DNA from: CAMLHU01 sp039917855
GTDB taxonomy: Bacteria; Gemmatimonadota; Gemmatimonadetes; Gemmatimonadales; GWC2-71-9
Direction of reading: 5' to 3'
Assembly (NCBI GenBank): GCA_039917855.1
Contig: JBDSIR010000046.1
Span: 1 to 20,676 of the forward strand
DNA length: 20,676 nucleotides
The first letter of the stretch is position 1, and every line of letters starts with the position of its first letter. The notes under the pieces are model-generated. The model saw only the letters and a program-made list of their open reading frames with translations, did not search any database and was not told the origin of the DNA. A program made the translations under genes and the position numbers. Positions 14,156-20,676 of this stretch are shown in pieces.

Positions 14156-14214
14156 GAAGAGTCGAGAGGGGTGCGAGCGAGAATGATCTCCGCTTGGACC
14201 CCTCTCAACTCTTC
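14156..14214. repeat. Dispersed hairpin element, copy 2
   Basis: The left arm GAAGAGTCGAGAGGGGT (14156-14172) and right arm ACCCCTCTCAACTCTTC (14198-14214) pair at 16 of 17 positions around a 25-base loop containing ATGATCTCC. The same arms and loop motif occur in copy 1 at 7916-7971. It lies between two converging units (SCO on plus, DUF2207 on minus), so a bidirectional terminator role is possible, though no T-run follows. Confidence 0.8.
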
Positions 14215-14238
14215 ACTCTAGACTCTAGACTCTAGACT
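14215..14238 (+). repeat. 7-bp tandem array (ACTCTAG)x3.4
   Basis: Units at 14215-14221, 14222-14228 and 14229-14235 are perfect ACTCTAG copies plus a partial ACT. The complementary word, CTAGAGT, forms the array beside copy 1, but there the array is on the opposite side of the hairpin. Confidence 0.85.
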
Positions 14239-14283
14239 GCGGGTCCCAGCACGGATCAGCGTTTCGCTGTTTCGATCTCTCGG

Positions 14284-16002
14284 CTAGAACCCCCCGCCAC
14301 CGCCACCACCGCCACCCCCGCCTGACGATCCGCCGCCACTGAACCCCGATCCGCTCGAGCTCCGCGGCTGGGAGGTCATCGCGGTGTTCGCCCGGTGGGT
14401 CATCGACGCGAGGTTGGTCGAGAGCAACATCGCGTTGAACCCGTTGATATGCGATCCGACGTACCAGTTCGGCGGCGTCTGATAGATGGTGGCGAAGGCC
14501 TTCGACCACTGCTGCTCGACACCGAACGCCATGGCATACCCCAACCCCTGTTCGAACATCTCCGGGGTCTTCACCACCCGGGCAAAGCGGTCGGAGTCCA
14601 CGCGCCGGAGGAACTCGGCGTACCCCAGCGCCTGTTCCAGTGCCCGGGTGCCATGGACGGTGCGGGCCGGCATCAGGTGGCCGATCACCAGGATGATCAC
14701 CGCCGTCAGTATGCCACCCACGACGAAAGGCACCGGGGTGAGGCCGAGCTTGACCCCGACCACCGCGCCGAACACGCCGATGCCGAATCCGGAAACGACC
14801 CCGGCGCCGCGCCAGATGTTCCGCACCGTGTCGGGGCGAGCGAGATAATATCGCTTGTCGACCAGCCGCTTCATGACGGCGTTCTTGATCCCGGGCAGCT
14901 CCCCGTAGAATTCGTTGGTCAGGTCGGAGAGGTCGACCCGCTCAGCGCCACCCTTGAAGAACCCCTGAAGCAGCCTTTGCTCGTGCAGGGCGAGCGCGCT
15001 CCACGTGGTGACCGGCTTGACCCGCACGAACGAATACTCGGTCCCACCCCCGATGAGCCCGAGGAATTTCGTCCCTTCGTGTTCTTCGATCTTCAGGAAG
15101 CCCCGTACCGCCAGGTCGATGAGCGACGCGGTGATGTCGCGCATGTCCACCGATTCATCGGTGATGGTCCCCGCTTCGGCCGGCGTCATCCCCGCGGGCG
15201 GCTGGTACTGCACCGTGATCGGGAGACGGCTGGGATCGCGTCCCCGGGTGTACCAGAGGAGGAGCATCCCGAGCAGGATCGGGATCGGGATGGCCACCGG
15301 CCAGTTGTCCTTGAAGAAGGCGAGCACCTTGCCCGCCACCGTCGGCCGGGCGATCTGCCCCGTATCCCACCCGACGACCACGGTGAGACCCTCCCGGAAC
15401 TCGAGGAGTCGCGGCATCGTGAAGCGGAGGACATTCCCCTCAGTTCGGATCACCGCCTCCTTGGCCGTGGCGCCGTAGGCACCGTTGAACGCGGTGCTTC
15501 GGATCCCCTGGACCTCCTCCGGGAGCGTCACTTCCGCCGAGACCTGCCCCAGCGCCACATCCCACTCATCGCCGGTGGCGTTCCAGTAGAGCTCATCGTG
15601 GTCCTCGAAGTACCGGAGGGCGTTGCTGGCGCGGTAATGGAGGACGATCGTCCGGGTCACGTCCTTGGCGCTGGCCACCCACACCTTGAACTTGAGGTAG
15701 TGCGACTCACGCTGCAGTTCGGTGCGGAGCGGGGTGCCCTGGTCGTCGGTGGCACCCAGGAAGTCCACGTGGATCGACCAGTTGAATCCCTGCGGGGTGC
15801 GGTAGTCGATCGGCACCTTGCGGTAGATGCCATTCCAGGATCCCGTGAAGGTCGCGGTGATGGTCTCGGTGACGTCGATCTGCCCGTCCTTGAACACCGT
15901 GATTCTTGAATCGAACCTGTCGATGGCGAGCGAGCGCTGCGCCGCGACCGGGGAGGCCCCGATCACGAGCGCGACCAGGAGGGCACCCAGTGCTCGCTTC
16001 AT
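14284..16002 (-). CDS. DUF2207 membrane protein with poly-glycine tail
   Basis: This 572-residue protein has a signal peptide (1-21, ending VAAQ), an extracytoplasmic beta-rich DUF2207 domain (about 25-225, opening with ITVFKDGQIDVTETITATF and IYRKVPI), a membrane helix (about 233-250), a cytoplasmic region (about 255-385, GTITDESVDMRDITASLIDLA), two more helices (about 398-440) and a conserved helical segment. The end is a serine/glycine tail closing in GGGGF, as typical for YciQ-like DUF2207 proteins. It overlaps the LemA gene by 4 bp, and this LemA-DUF2207 pair is a common conserved unit whose biochemical role is unknown. A copy of its last 75 bases is found at 8004-8079. Confidence 0.92.
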   Translation of the reverse strand: MKRALGALLVALVIGASPVAAQRSLAIDRFDSRITVFKDGQIDVTETITATFTGSWNGIYRKVPIDYRTPQGFNWSIHVDFLGATDDQGTPLRTELQRESHYLKFKVWVASAKDVTRTIVLHYRASNALRYFEDHDELYWNATGDEWDVALGQVSAEVTLPEEVQGIRSTAFNGAYGATAKEAVIRTEGNVLRFTMPRLLEFREGLTVVVGWDTGQIARPTVAGKVLAFFKDNWPVAIPIPILLGMLLLWYTRGRDPSRLPITVQYQPPAGMTPAEAGTITDESVDMRDITASLIDLAVRGFLKIEEHEGTKFLGLIGGGTEYSFVRVKPVTTWSALALHEQRLLQGFFKGGAERVDLSDLTNEFYGELPGIKNAVMKRLVDKRYYLARPDTVRNIWRGAGVVSGFGIGVFGAVVGVKLGLTPVPFVVGGILTAVIILVIGHLMPARTVHGTRALEQALGYAEFLRRVDSDRFARVVKTPEMFEQGLGYAMAFGVEQQWSKAFATIYQTPPNWYVGSHINGFNAMLLSTNLASMTHRANTAMTSQPRSSSGSGFSGGGSSGGGGGGGGGGGF

Positions 16003-16547
16003 ACCTTCACCTGCGGCACTACCGCCTCCGCGGTGTTGTCGAGGCCGAAGAACTCCTCCGGCTTGAACCCCATCGGGGACGCCACCAGCACCACCGGGAA
16101 CTGGGCGACGCGAGTGTTGAGATCCCGGACCACCGCGTTGTAGTAGCGCCGGGCGCTCTGCAGGCGGTCCTCGATCTCCACCAGCGACGTCTGGAGCGAC
16201 AGGAAGCTCTGCCCCGCCTTGAGGTCGGGATAGGCCTCGGCGATGGCGAAGAGCTGCTTCACCTGACTCGACAGCGCCAGCTCGGCGCTCCCCGCCGCGG
16301 CAGGGCCGGAAGCGAGTTGCGCCCGGTCGCGCGCCGCCACCACTGCCTTGAGCGTGCTCTGTTCATACCCCGCGTGTCCCTGCACCGCCGCCACCAGGGT
16401 CGGCACCAGGTCGTGCCGGCGCTTGAGCTGGACGTCGATGTCGGCGTAGGCGTTGTGCGCCAGCATCCGAAGCCGCACGAGGCCGTTGAAGACGACGACG
16501 AGATAGAGCACGAGGGCGCCGAGGGCAATGAGCAGGCCGAGCCCCAT
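15999..16547 (-). CDS. lemA: LemA family protein
   Basis: This 182-residue protein has an N-terminal membrane helix (about 3-22) and the antiparallel helical LemA domain: NAYADIDVQLKRRHDLVP, LVAAVQGHAGYEQ, ARDRA, QLFAIAEAYPDLKA and the closing ARRYYNAVVRDLNTRVAQFP, then FFGLDN. Length is normal for the family. GGAG lies about 8 bases upstream of the ATG at 16547. The gene precedes and overlaps DUF2207, the usual pairing. Role is probably in envelope organisation, but no reaction is known. Confidence 0.93.
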   Translation of the reverse strand: MGLGLLIALGALVLYLVVVFNGLVRLRMLAHNAYADIDVQLKRRHDLVPTLVAAVQGHAGYEQSTLKAVVAARDRAQLASGPAAAGSAELALSSQVKQLFAIAEAYPDLKAGQSFLSLQTSLVEIEDRLQSARRYYNAVVRDLNTRVAQFPVVLVASPMGFKPEEFFGLDNTAEAVVPQVKV

Positions 16548-16622
16548 GGATGGTCTCCGGACGAGAGGACTGAACGGACGGAACGAGGGTGAAAGTTAGC
16601 CCCCGGCGGGTAGATTGCGAGA

Positions 16623-17141
16623 ATGATCCTCGCGACCAGGCGCCTGAAGCTCCGCCCCCTCACGCCGGACGATGCCCCATTCATCCTGGAGCTGCTCAAC
16701 CAGCCGTCCTGGATCGAGAACATCGGCGACCGAGGGGTCCGCACCCTCGACGATGCCGTGGCCTACATCCGGAACGGCCCGATGGCGAGCTACGAGCGCC
16801 ACGGCTTCGGGCTCTGGTGCGCGGAGCGGAGTGCCGACGGGACCCCGATCGGGATCTGCGGCATCCTCAAGCGGGACTACCTGGATGACCCCGACATCGG
16901 TTTTGCCTTTCTGGAGCGATACCAAGGTCAGGGATACGGCATGGAGGCGGCCGAAGGGACCATGGCCCATGCCCGCGAGGCGCTCCACCTGGCGCGGGTC
17001 GCGGCGGTCGTGAGTCCGGCCAATGCCGGCTCGATCCGGATACTGGAGAAGCTGGGGATGGGCTATTTGAGGCCGATCCTCCTGCCGGGCGACACCGAGG
17101 AGATCGCACTGTACGGGCCGCCCACTTGCGACGGGCCGTAG
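16623..17141 (+). CDS. GNAT acetyltransferase, RimJ/RimL type
   Basis: This 172-residue single GNAT domain runs from the opening strand (TRRLKLRPLTPDDAPFILELLNQP) through the core strands (GLWCAERSADGTPIGICGILKR, PDIGFAFLERYQGQGYGMEA) to the closing ARVAAVVSPANAGSIRILEKLGM motif. RYQGQGYGMEA is the acetyl-CoA pyrophosphate loop (Q/RxxGxG/A) and NAGSIRILEKLGM is the typical N/C-terminal family signature. It probably acetylates an N-terminal or side-chain amine of a protein or small molecule in the cytoplasm; the substrate is unknown. It is divergent from lemA by 75 bp and monocistronic in appearance. Confidence 0.9.
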   Translation: MILATRRLKLRPLTPDDAPFILELLNQPSWIENIGDRGVRTLDDAVAYIRNGPMASYERHGFGLWCAERSADGTPIGICGILKRDYLDDPDIGFAFLERYQGQGYGMEAAEGTMAHAREALHLARVAAVVSPANAGSIRILEKLGMGYLRPILLPGDTEEIALYGPPTCDGP

Positions 17142-17190
17142 GACGCCCCAGCTTCGCCTAGGTCCTCATTCTCCTCACGGGAGGCACTCG

Positions 17191-17886
17191 ATGTCGAACG
17201 CCCTCATCTGGACCGGGGTCGGGGCCACCCTGATCGGGCTTCTGGTCGCGGTCATCGGAGGACTGCCGCTGGGCGGGCACTGGCCCCGCCCCACCCTGCC
17301 GCGGACCCTGCAGGCCGTTGGCGCAGCGCTCCTGTTGGAAGGGGTCATCCTCCTTCTCATTACCTCGATCCACCCAGCCTCCGGGGCGAAGAGCTGGCCG
17401 AGCCTCCTGCTCCTCGTCGCCGCTGCAGCTTTCGTCCCCCCCGCGGCAGTTTGGTACCTGCGCAGGTCCCAGACGGATGCACCGGACATTTCTGCACGGG
17501 GTTGGGGCAAGCTCGGCGTGACGCTCGGCGCCCTGGTGGCGATCGTGGGGGTGTTCTACCTCGCAACGCCTGCGTGCGCCTGCGTCACGCCGGAGCAGAA
17601 GGCCAAGTCGGTTCTCCAGGATGACATGCGCCGGGTCATCGCGGCCGAGCGGGCCCACTTCGATTCGACCGGACGATACGCCATCTCGCTCGACAGCCTG
17701 ACCTTTGAGGCGCGTGGCGGGAACAGCCTCACGCTCGTCGATCCTTCGGACAGTGCGTTCCGGCTGGAGGGGCGGACGATGTCACTCCCCGGCTATCATT
17801 GCGTCGTCGAGGTCACGCCGGCGATCACTTCCGACGCGCCCCTCGGATGCACCACTGACGCACGAGGCTCACATGCCCCTCGCTGA
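17191..17886 (+). CDS. Four-helix membrane protein with pilin-like C-terminal domain
   Basis: This 231-residue protein has GGGAGG upstream of ATG 17191. Four hydrophobic helices are visible at about 4-24, 41-59, 70-90 and 107-125. After the fourth, ending at ATPACACVTPEQ, the remaining residues (about 135-222) look like the globular part of a type IV minor pilin or pseudopilin: a helix with LQDDMRRVIAAERAHFDSTGRYA, then SLDSLTFEARGGNSLTLVDPSDSAFRLEGR and paired cysteines (Cys204, Cys220). No prepilin peptidase site precedes it, and the domain is attached to an internal helix, so it is not a classical pilin. The function is unknown. The mgtC-like gene starts inside its last 14 bases, so the two are coupled. 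Confidence 0.75.
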   Translation: MSNALIWTGVGATLIGLLVAVIGGLPLGGHWPRPTLPRTLQAVGAALLLEGVILLLITSIHPASGAKSWPSLLLLVAAAAFVPPAAVWYLRRSQTDAPDISARGWGKLGVTLGALVAIVGVFYLATPACACVTPEQKAKSVLQDDMRRVIAAERAHFDSTGRYAISLDSLTFEARGGNSLTLVDPSDSAFRLEGRTMSLPGYHCVVEVTPAITSDAPLGCTTDARGSHAPR

Positions 17887-18355
17887 CGCGCTCGACCCCA
17901 GTACCCAGATGTTCTGGCGCCACGTCGGCGTCGCTTTCCTGTGCGGCGCCGCCATCGGCCTCGAACGCCAATTGCGCGGCAAGGTGGCGGGGATGCGGAC
18001 CAGCATCCTCATCACCCTCGGCACAGCCTTCTTCGTGACCTTGGGCGCGGCGATGGTGCCGGTCAACATCGATCCCACCCGCGTGCTTGGGCAGGTGGTC
18101 ACGGGGATCGGCTTCCTCGGCGCCGGGGTGATCCTCGCCCGCGGCGACCGGATCATCGGCGTCACGACCGCCGCGGTCATCTGGGTGCTGGCAGCGATCG
18201 GTGCGTTGATCGGGGCTGGCCATCTGCGCGCGGCGATGGTCGCCACCCTCATGACCCTCCTCGTCCTCGTCGGGGTCGAAGGACTGGAGAGGCTGCTGCT
18301 CAGCAAGAACAATAGTCGCGGCTCGGGGGTCTTCTCGGCGATCGATTCCGAGTGA
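17873..18355 (+). CDS. MgtC/SapB family membrane protein
   Basis: The start is set at ATG 17873 (MPLADALDPS), overlapping the preceding gene by 14 bp. The 160-residue protein has the MgtC/SapB signature: AAIGLERQLRGKVAGMRTSILITLGTA (helix with the conserved GLERQ), VTGIGFLGAGVILARGD and GVTTAAVIWVLAAIGALIGAG, with four to five helices overall. It lacks the C-terminal ACT-like domain of virulence-associated MgtC, as expected for the short SapB-type form. MgtC proteins are tied to growth at low Mg2+ and to ATP synthase control, but transport activity is not established. Its stop overlaps the GTG start of the TauE gene (GTGA). Confidence 0.88.
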   Translation: MPLADALDPSTQMFWRHVGVAFLCGAAIGLERQLRGKVAGMRTSILITLGTAFFVTLGAAMVPVNIDPTRVLGQVVTGIGFLGAGVILARGDRIIGVTTAAVIWVLAAIGALIGAGHLRAAMVATLMTLLVLVGVEGLERLLLSKNNSRGSGVFSAIDSE

Positions 18356-19185
18356 CCCTGCTGGCGATGACGGTGCTGATCGGCCTCGGCGCCTTCGCCG
18401 CAGGACTGCTCGGCGCATTGACCGGTCTCGGAGGCGGGATCATCATCGTGCCGCTGCTCACGCTGGGGTTCGGCGTGGACCTCCGGTACGCCATCGGCGC
18501 CTCCCTCATTTCCGTCATCGCCACTTCGTCTGGGGCCGCCGCGGCCTACGTTAGAGAGGGGTATACCAACCTCCGGGTCGGGATGCTCCTCGAGGTGGCC
18601 ACCACCCTGGGCGCGCTCGCCGGCGCGTGGGCGGCCGCGGTGGTGGCTCCGAATGTGGTGGCGATCATCTTCGCCTTCGTGCTGCTGTTCACTGCCGTGC
18701 AGTCGTTCCAGCCCCGCGTCGAGCATCTGACCGACACCAGCGACGCTCTTGCCCGCTACTTTCGGCTCGGCTCGACCTACCCCGTCGAGGGGATCCCGCA
18801 GCGGTACGAAGTGCAACGGGTGCCGCTCGGCTTCGGATTGATGGGGGTGGCCGGGGTCCTCTCCGGCCTGCTCGGTATCGGCTCGGGTGTGGTCAAGGTC
18901 ATCGCCATGGATCGGGTGATGCACCTCCCGTTCAAGGTCTCCACCACTACCAGCAACTTCATGATCGGCGTCACCGCGGCCGCCAGCGCCGGGATCTATC
19001 TGAGTCGCGGCTGGATCGATCCGCACCTGGCCCTGCCGGTCGTGCTCGGAGTCGTCGCCGGGGCGCTGACCGGCGCACGGCTGCTCCCCCGCGCCCCGGT
19101 GCGGAGCCTCCGACTCCTCTTCACCATCGTGCTGGTGATCTTGGCGGTGGAGATGTTCTACAATGCCGTCACCGGGAAGATCTGA
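18352..19185 (+). CDS. TauE/SafE-family sulfite/organosulfonate exporter-like permease
   Basis: This 277-residue protein has eight predicted helices in two similar halves. Each half has the family glycine-rich motif: GALTGLGGGIIIVPLLTL near residue 21 and SGLLGIGSGVVKVIAMD in the second half, followed by STTTSNFMIGVTA. The long central loop (about 120-160) is hydrophilic. The start is GTG 18352, overlapping the mgtC stop. The next gene is a DUF1634 protein, a frequent neighbour of TauE permeases, supporting a joint transport unit. The substrate, presumably a small sulfur-containing or carboxylate anion, cannot be read from the sequence. Confidence 0.9.
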   Translation: MTLLAMTVLIGLGAFAAGLLGALTGLGGGIIIVPLLTLGFGVDLRYAIGASLISVIATSSGAAAAYVREGYTNLRVGMLLEVATTLGALAGAWAAAVVAPNVVAIIFAFVLLFTAVQSFQPRVEHLTDTSDALARYFRLGSTYPVEGIPQRYEVQRVPLGFGLMGVAGVLSGLLGIGSGVVKVIAMDRVMHLPFKVSTTTSNFMIGVTAAASAGIYLSRGWIDPHLALPVVLGVVAGALTGARLLPRAPVRSLRLLFTIVLVILAVEMFYNAVTGKI

Positions 19186-19187
19186 TC

Positions 19188-19571
19188 ATGGATCAGCGGA
19201 CAGGTGATCGCCGGGTGGAGCGGATGGTGGGCAACGTGCTCCGATGGGGCGTGGTGAGCGCCACAATGGTCACCGCGGTCGGCGGCGCCCTGCTGCTCCT
19301 GGGCCACGGCAGCGAGGTGGTCACTTATGGACTGTTCCGCGGGGAGCCGGACGGATTGACCGGCCTCGGCCCGATCCTCGGCGGCACCCTGGCCGGCAAG
19401 AGCACTGCCATGGTCCAGCTCGGCGTGGTGCTGCTCATCGCGACCCCGATCACCCGGGTCGGCGTCACTCTCGTGGCCTTCCTCCACCAGCGGGACAGGC
19501 TCTATACCCTGATCACGTCGCTGGTGCTGGGGATCCTGCTCTACAGTCTGCTGCTCGGCGGGCAGGGATGA
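19188..19571 (+). CDS. DUF1634 membrane protein
   Basis: The start is set at ATG 19188, three bases after the TauE stop. The 127-residue protein has three helices: about 18-40 (GVVSATMVTAVGGALLLLGHG), 75-92 (MVQLGVVLLIATPITRVG) and 105-122 (LITSLVLGILLYSLLLG). The ATPITRV segment and the small three-helix layout are typical of DUF1634, normally found beside TauE/SafE permeases as here. It is presumably an accessory subunit. The stop overlaps the VOC gene start by ATGA at 19568-19571. Confidence 0.85.
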   Translation: MDQRTGDRRVERMVGNVLRWGVVSATMVTAVGGALLLLGHGSEVVTYGLFRGEPDGLTGLGPILGGTLAGKSTAMVQLGVVLLIATPITRVGVTLVAFLHQRDRLYTLITSLVLGILLYSLLLGGQG

Positions 19572-20041
19572 CGGCCATGATCACCGGCGCCCGCTTCGGT
19601 CACGTCAATATCGTCGCCCGCGACTGGCGAACGCTCGCCGCGTTCTACCAGGACCTCTTCGGCTGCGTCCTCGTTCCCCCCGAGCGGGACTATGCGGGCC
19701 CGGTGCTCGAAGCCGGGACGGGAGTGAAAGGCTCGACCCTCAAGGGGGTCCATCTCCGTCTCCCCGGACATGGTCCTGACGGCCCCACCCTCGAGATCTA
19801 CAGCTATTCGGTGATCGGTGGGGGATCCTCCGCGCCTGCGGTCAATCGCCCCGGCTTCGCGCACCTGGCGTTCGTCGTCGACTCGGTCCGCGAGGCGCAC
19901 GCCCAGGTGCTCGCCGCCGGCGGCAGGCCGGTCGGGGAGATCGTGACCACCACGCCCGGCCTCGGTCTCCGGATCACTTGGTGCTATCTCACCGATCCCG
20001 AAGGGAACGTCATCGAGCTGCAGAGCTCCGAGCGCGAATGA
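19568..20041 (+). CDS. VOC-family (glyoxalase/bleomycin resistance) protein
   Basis: This 157-residue protein starts at ATG 19568, coupled to DUF1634 by ATGA overlap; ATG 19577 is an alternative start giving MITGARFGHVN. Two beta-alpha-beta-beta-beta modules are visible. Metal-ligand positions of the family are filled: His12 (FGHVNIVARD), Glu in PTLEIYSY, His in GFAHLAFVVD and Glu in GNVIELQS. A metal-dependent lyase, isomerase or dioxygenase is possible; the reaction cannot be assigned. It ends the operon that begins at 17191 and converges with the lipoprotein gene 54 bp away. Confidence 0.9.
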   Translation: MTAMITGARFGHVNIVARDWRTLAAFYQDLFGCVLVPPERDYAGPVLEAGTGVKGSTLKGVHLRLPGHGPDGPTLEIYSYSVIGGGSSAPAVNRPGFAHLAFVVDSVREAHAQVLAAGGRPVGEIVTTTPGLGLRITWCYLTDPEGNVIELQSSERE

Positions 20042-20095
20042 TCGCGCTGCGCACCCGATAGCTGGTCGTCCTTTCGCACACGCCGCCCCCACTCC

Positions 20096-20479
20096 TCAGA
20101 GACAGGCCGTGGAACCTGCCTTCGCCAGGCAGAAGGCGCCGCTCTGCCCCGCACCGTCGTCCCAATCGGCAGTGATCCGGGTACCGCTGTTGATCAGTGC
20201 GGCATTCGCGAGGGTGCGCTGGGTCCCGGTCGCGGCGGTCAGCTGGAGGGCGAAGGCTGTACCGTTGTAGCTGCCGGTCACGGCGCCATTCGAATCCCCG
20301 GTGTCGAAGATCCCCGTGATGGCCTCGGCGCTCAGGTCGAGCGTCACCGTGATGGGGATGCCATTGCTGAACTTTCCCACCCAGTTTCCCGAGATCGGGT
20401 CGCTGGGGCCCGAACCACTATCACCACACGCGGCAACGTTGAGGCACAGGGCCAGCAGCAGGAGCTTGAGGTAGCGCAC
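20096..20479 (-). CDS. Small secreted lipoprotein of unknown function
   Basis: The start is set at GTG 20479, six bases after an excellent AGGAGG on the minus strand, which yields a clean signal peptide. This 127-residue protein has a lipobox NVAAC at about residues 14-18, so lipid modification is expected, then a Gly/Ser linker and a beta-rich domain (ISGNWVGKF, PITVTLDLSAEAITGIF, AVTGSYNGTAFALQL) ending with a Cys pair in FCLAKAGSTACL. The GNW-G repeats resemble lipocalin-like or META-like small barrels common in this kind of genome, but no firm family is recognised. It is divergent from the OsmC gene. Confidence 0.8.
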   Translation of the reverse strand: MRYLKLLLLALCLNVAACGDSGSGPSDPISGNWVGKFSNGIPITVTLDLSAEAITGIFDTGDSNGAVTGSYNGTAFALQLTAATGTQRTLANAALINSGTRITADWDDGAGQSGAFCLAKAGSTACL

Positions 20480-20622
20480 GGAAGACCTCCTCGGATCAGG
20501 GGAGCAGACGATGCCCATTCGCGTCCAAGTTCTGTCCCAACCTCCGCCTCGGTACGGGCACCCGCAAGGGTCGGCCCCCATTACTCTTCGTGCACCCATC
20601 TGACACACTCGGAGACTCCCCA

Positions 20623-20676
20623 ATGGACCGCACCGCTACCGCCCACTGGACCGGCGATCTCAAGACCGGCAAGGGC
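20623..20676 (+). CDS. OsmC-family peroxiredoxin (5' end, partial)
   Basis: Only the first 18 codons lie in the window, running off its right end. The peptide MDRTATAHWTGDLKTGKG matches the start of OsmC (AxWxGDLKxGKG), the organic hydroperoxide reductase subgroup of the OsmC/Ohr family; the catalytic cysteines lie beyond the window. GGAG at 20611-20614 precedes ATG 20623. It is divergent from the lipoprotein gene, with a 143-bp region between them in which no promoter consensus stands out. Confidence 0.8.
   Translation, partial: MDRTATAHWTGDLKTGKG

Noticed and set aside
14395..15909. 504-codon plus-strand open frame opposite DUF2207
   Set aside because: Antisense shadow; the minus strand has signal peptide, domains and the family glycine tail.

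Overview
High-GC bacterial DNA carrying about 22 complete or near-complete genes, a gene end at the left edge, a gene start at the right edge, and several gene remnants. No rRNA, tRNA, CRISPR array or transposase was recognised. The very high GC, GTG starts, 4-bp ATGA/GTGA overlaps and family mix (DUF4142, DUF2207/LemA, PspB-like coiled-coil protein, pilin-like domains, double-membrane proteins) suggest a Gemmatimonadota-like Gram-negative. That assignment is inference; no marker gene is present.

Layout. (1) 199-5566, + strand: a tight envelope cluster of an outer-membrane beta-barrel protein, a CDP-glycerol-glycerophosphotransferase-like enzyme, a fused ABC exporter, and a LicC-like nucleotidyltransferase joined through a membrane helix to an extracytoplasmic domain. 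It looks like a surface-polymer synthesis and export unit. (2) 5567-6256: about 450 bp of decayed sequence, then a small PspB-like gene. (3) 6276-7917: a DUF4142-cupredoxin operon divergent from a SufR-like regulator, sharing an AT-rich promoter region with a 17-bp palindrome. (4) 7882-8231: a repeat element joined to a stray DUF2207 gene tail and a luciferase-family gene end. (5) 8242-13978: the respiratory core. On the minus strand is a cytochrome b / 2x[4Fe-4S] ferredoxin / MvhD fusion with a partner gene. Divergent from it on the plus strand are a small membrane subunit, a CuA subunit II, a B-family heme-copper subunit I and a SCO protein. (6) 13992-14238: a truncated cupredoxin and a second copy of the repeat element. 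(7) 14284-16547: LemA and DUF2207. (8) 16623-20041: a GNAT acetyltransferase, then a five-gene operon (pilin-like membrane protein, MgtC, TauE, DUF1634, VOC). (9) 20096-20676: a small lipoprotein divergent from the start of an OsmC gene.

Highlights. The heme-copper subunit I keeps all six metal-binding histidines but has Gln231 where oxygen reductases of its family have the crosslinked tyrosine, and it also lacks the alternative tyrosine used by cbb3 oxidases. This is the pattern of nitric oxide reductase-type branches of the superfamily, and its CuA subunit is intact. Next to it is an unusual three-module cytochrome b-ferredoxin-MvhD protein that could feed or exchange electrons with it. Two copies of a hairpin element flanked by TCTAGAG-type tandem arrays sit between converging genes at exactly the places where genes are broken (cupredoxin, DUF2207 tail, luciferase-family tail), so the element appears linked to local rearrangement.
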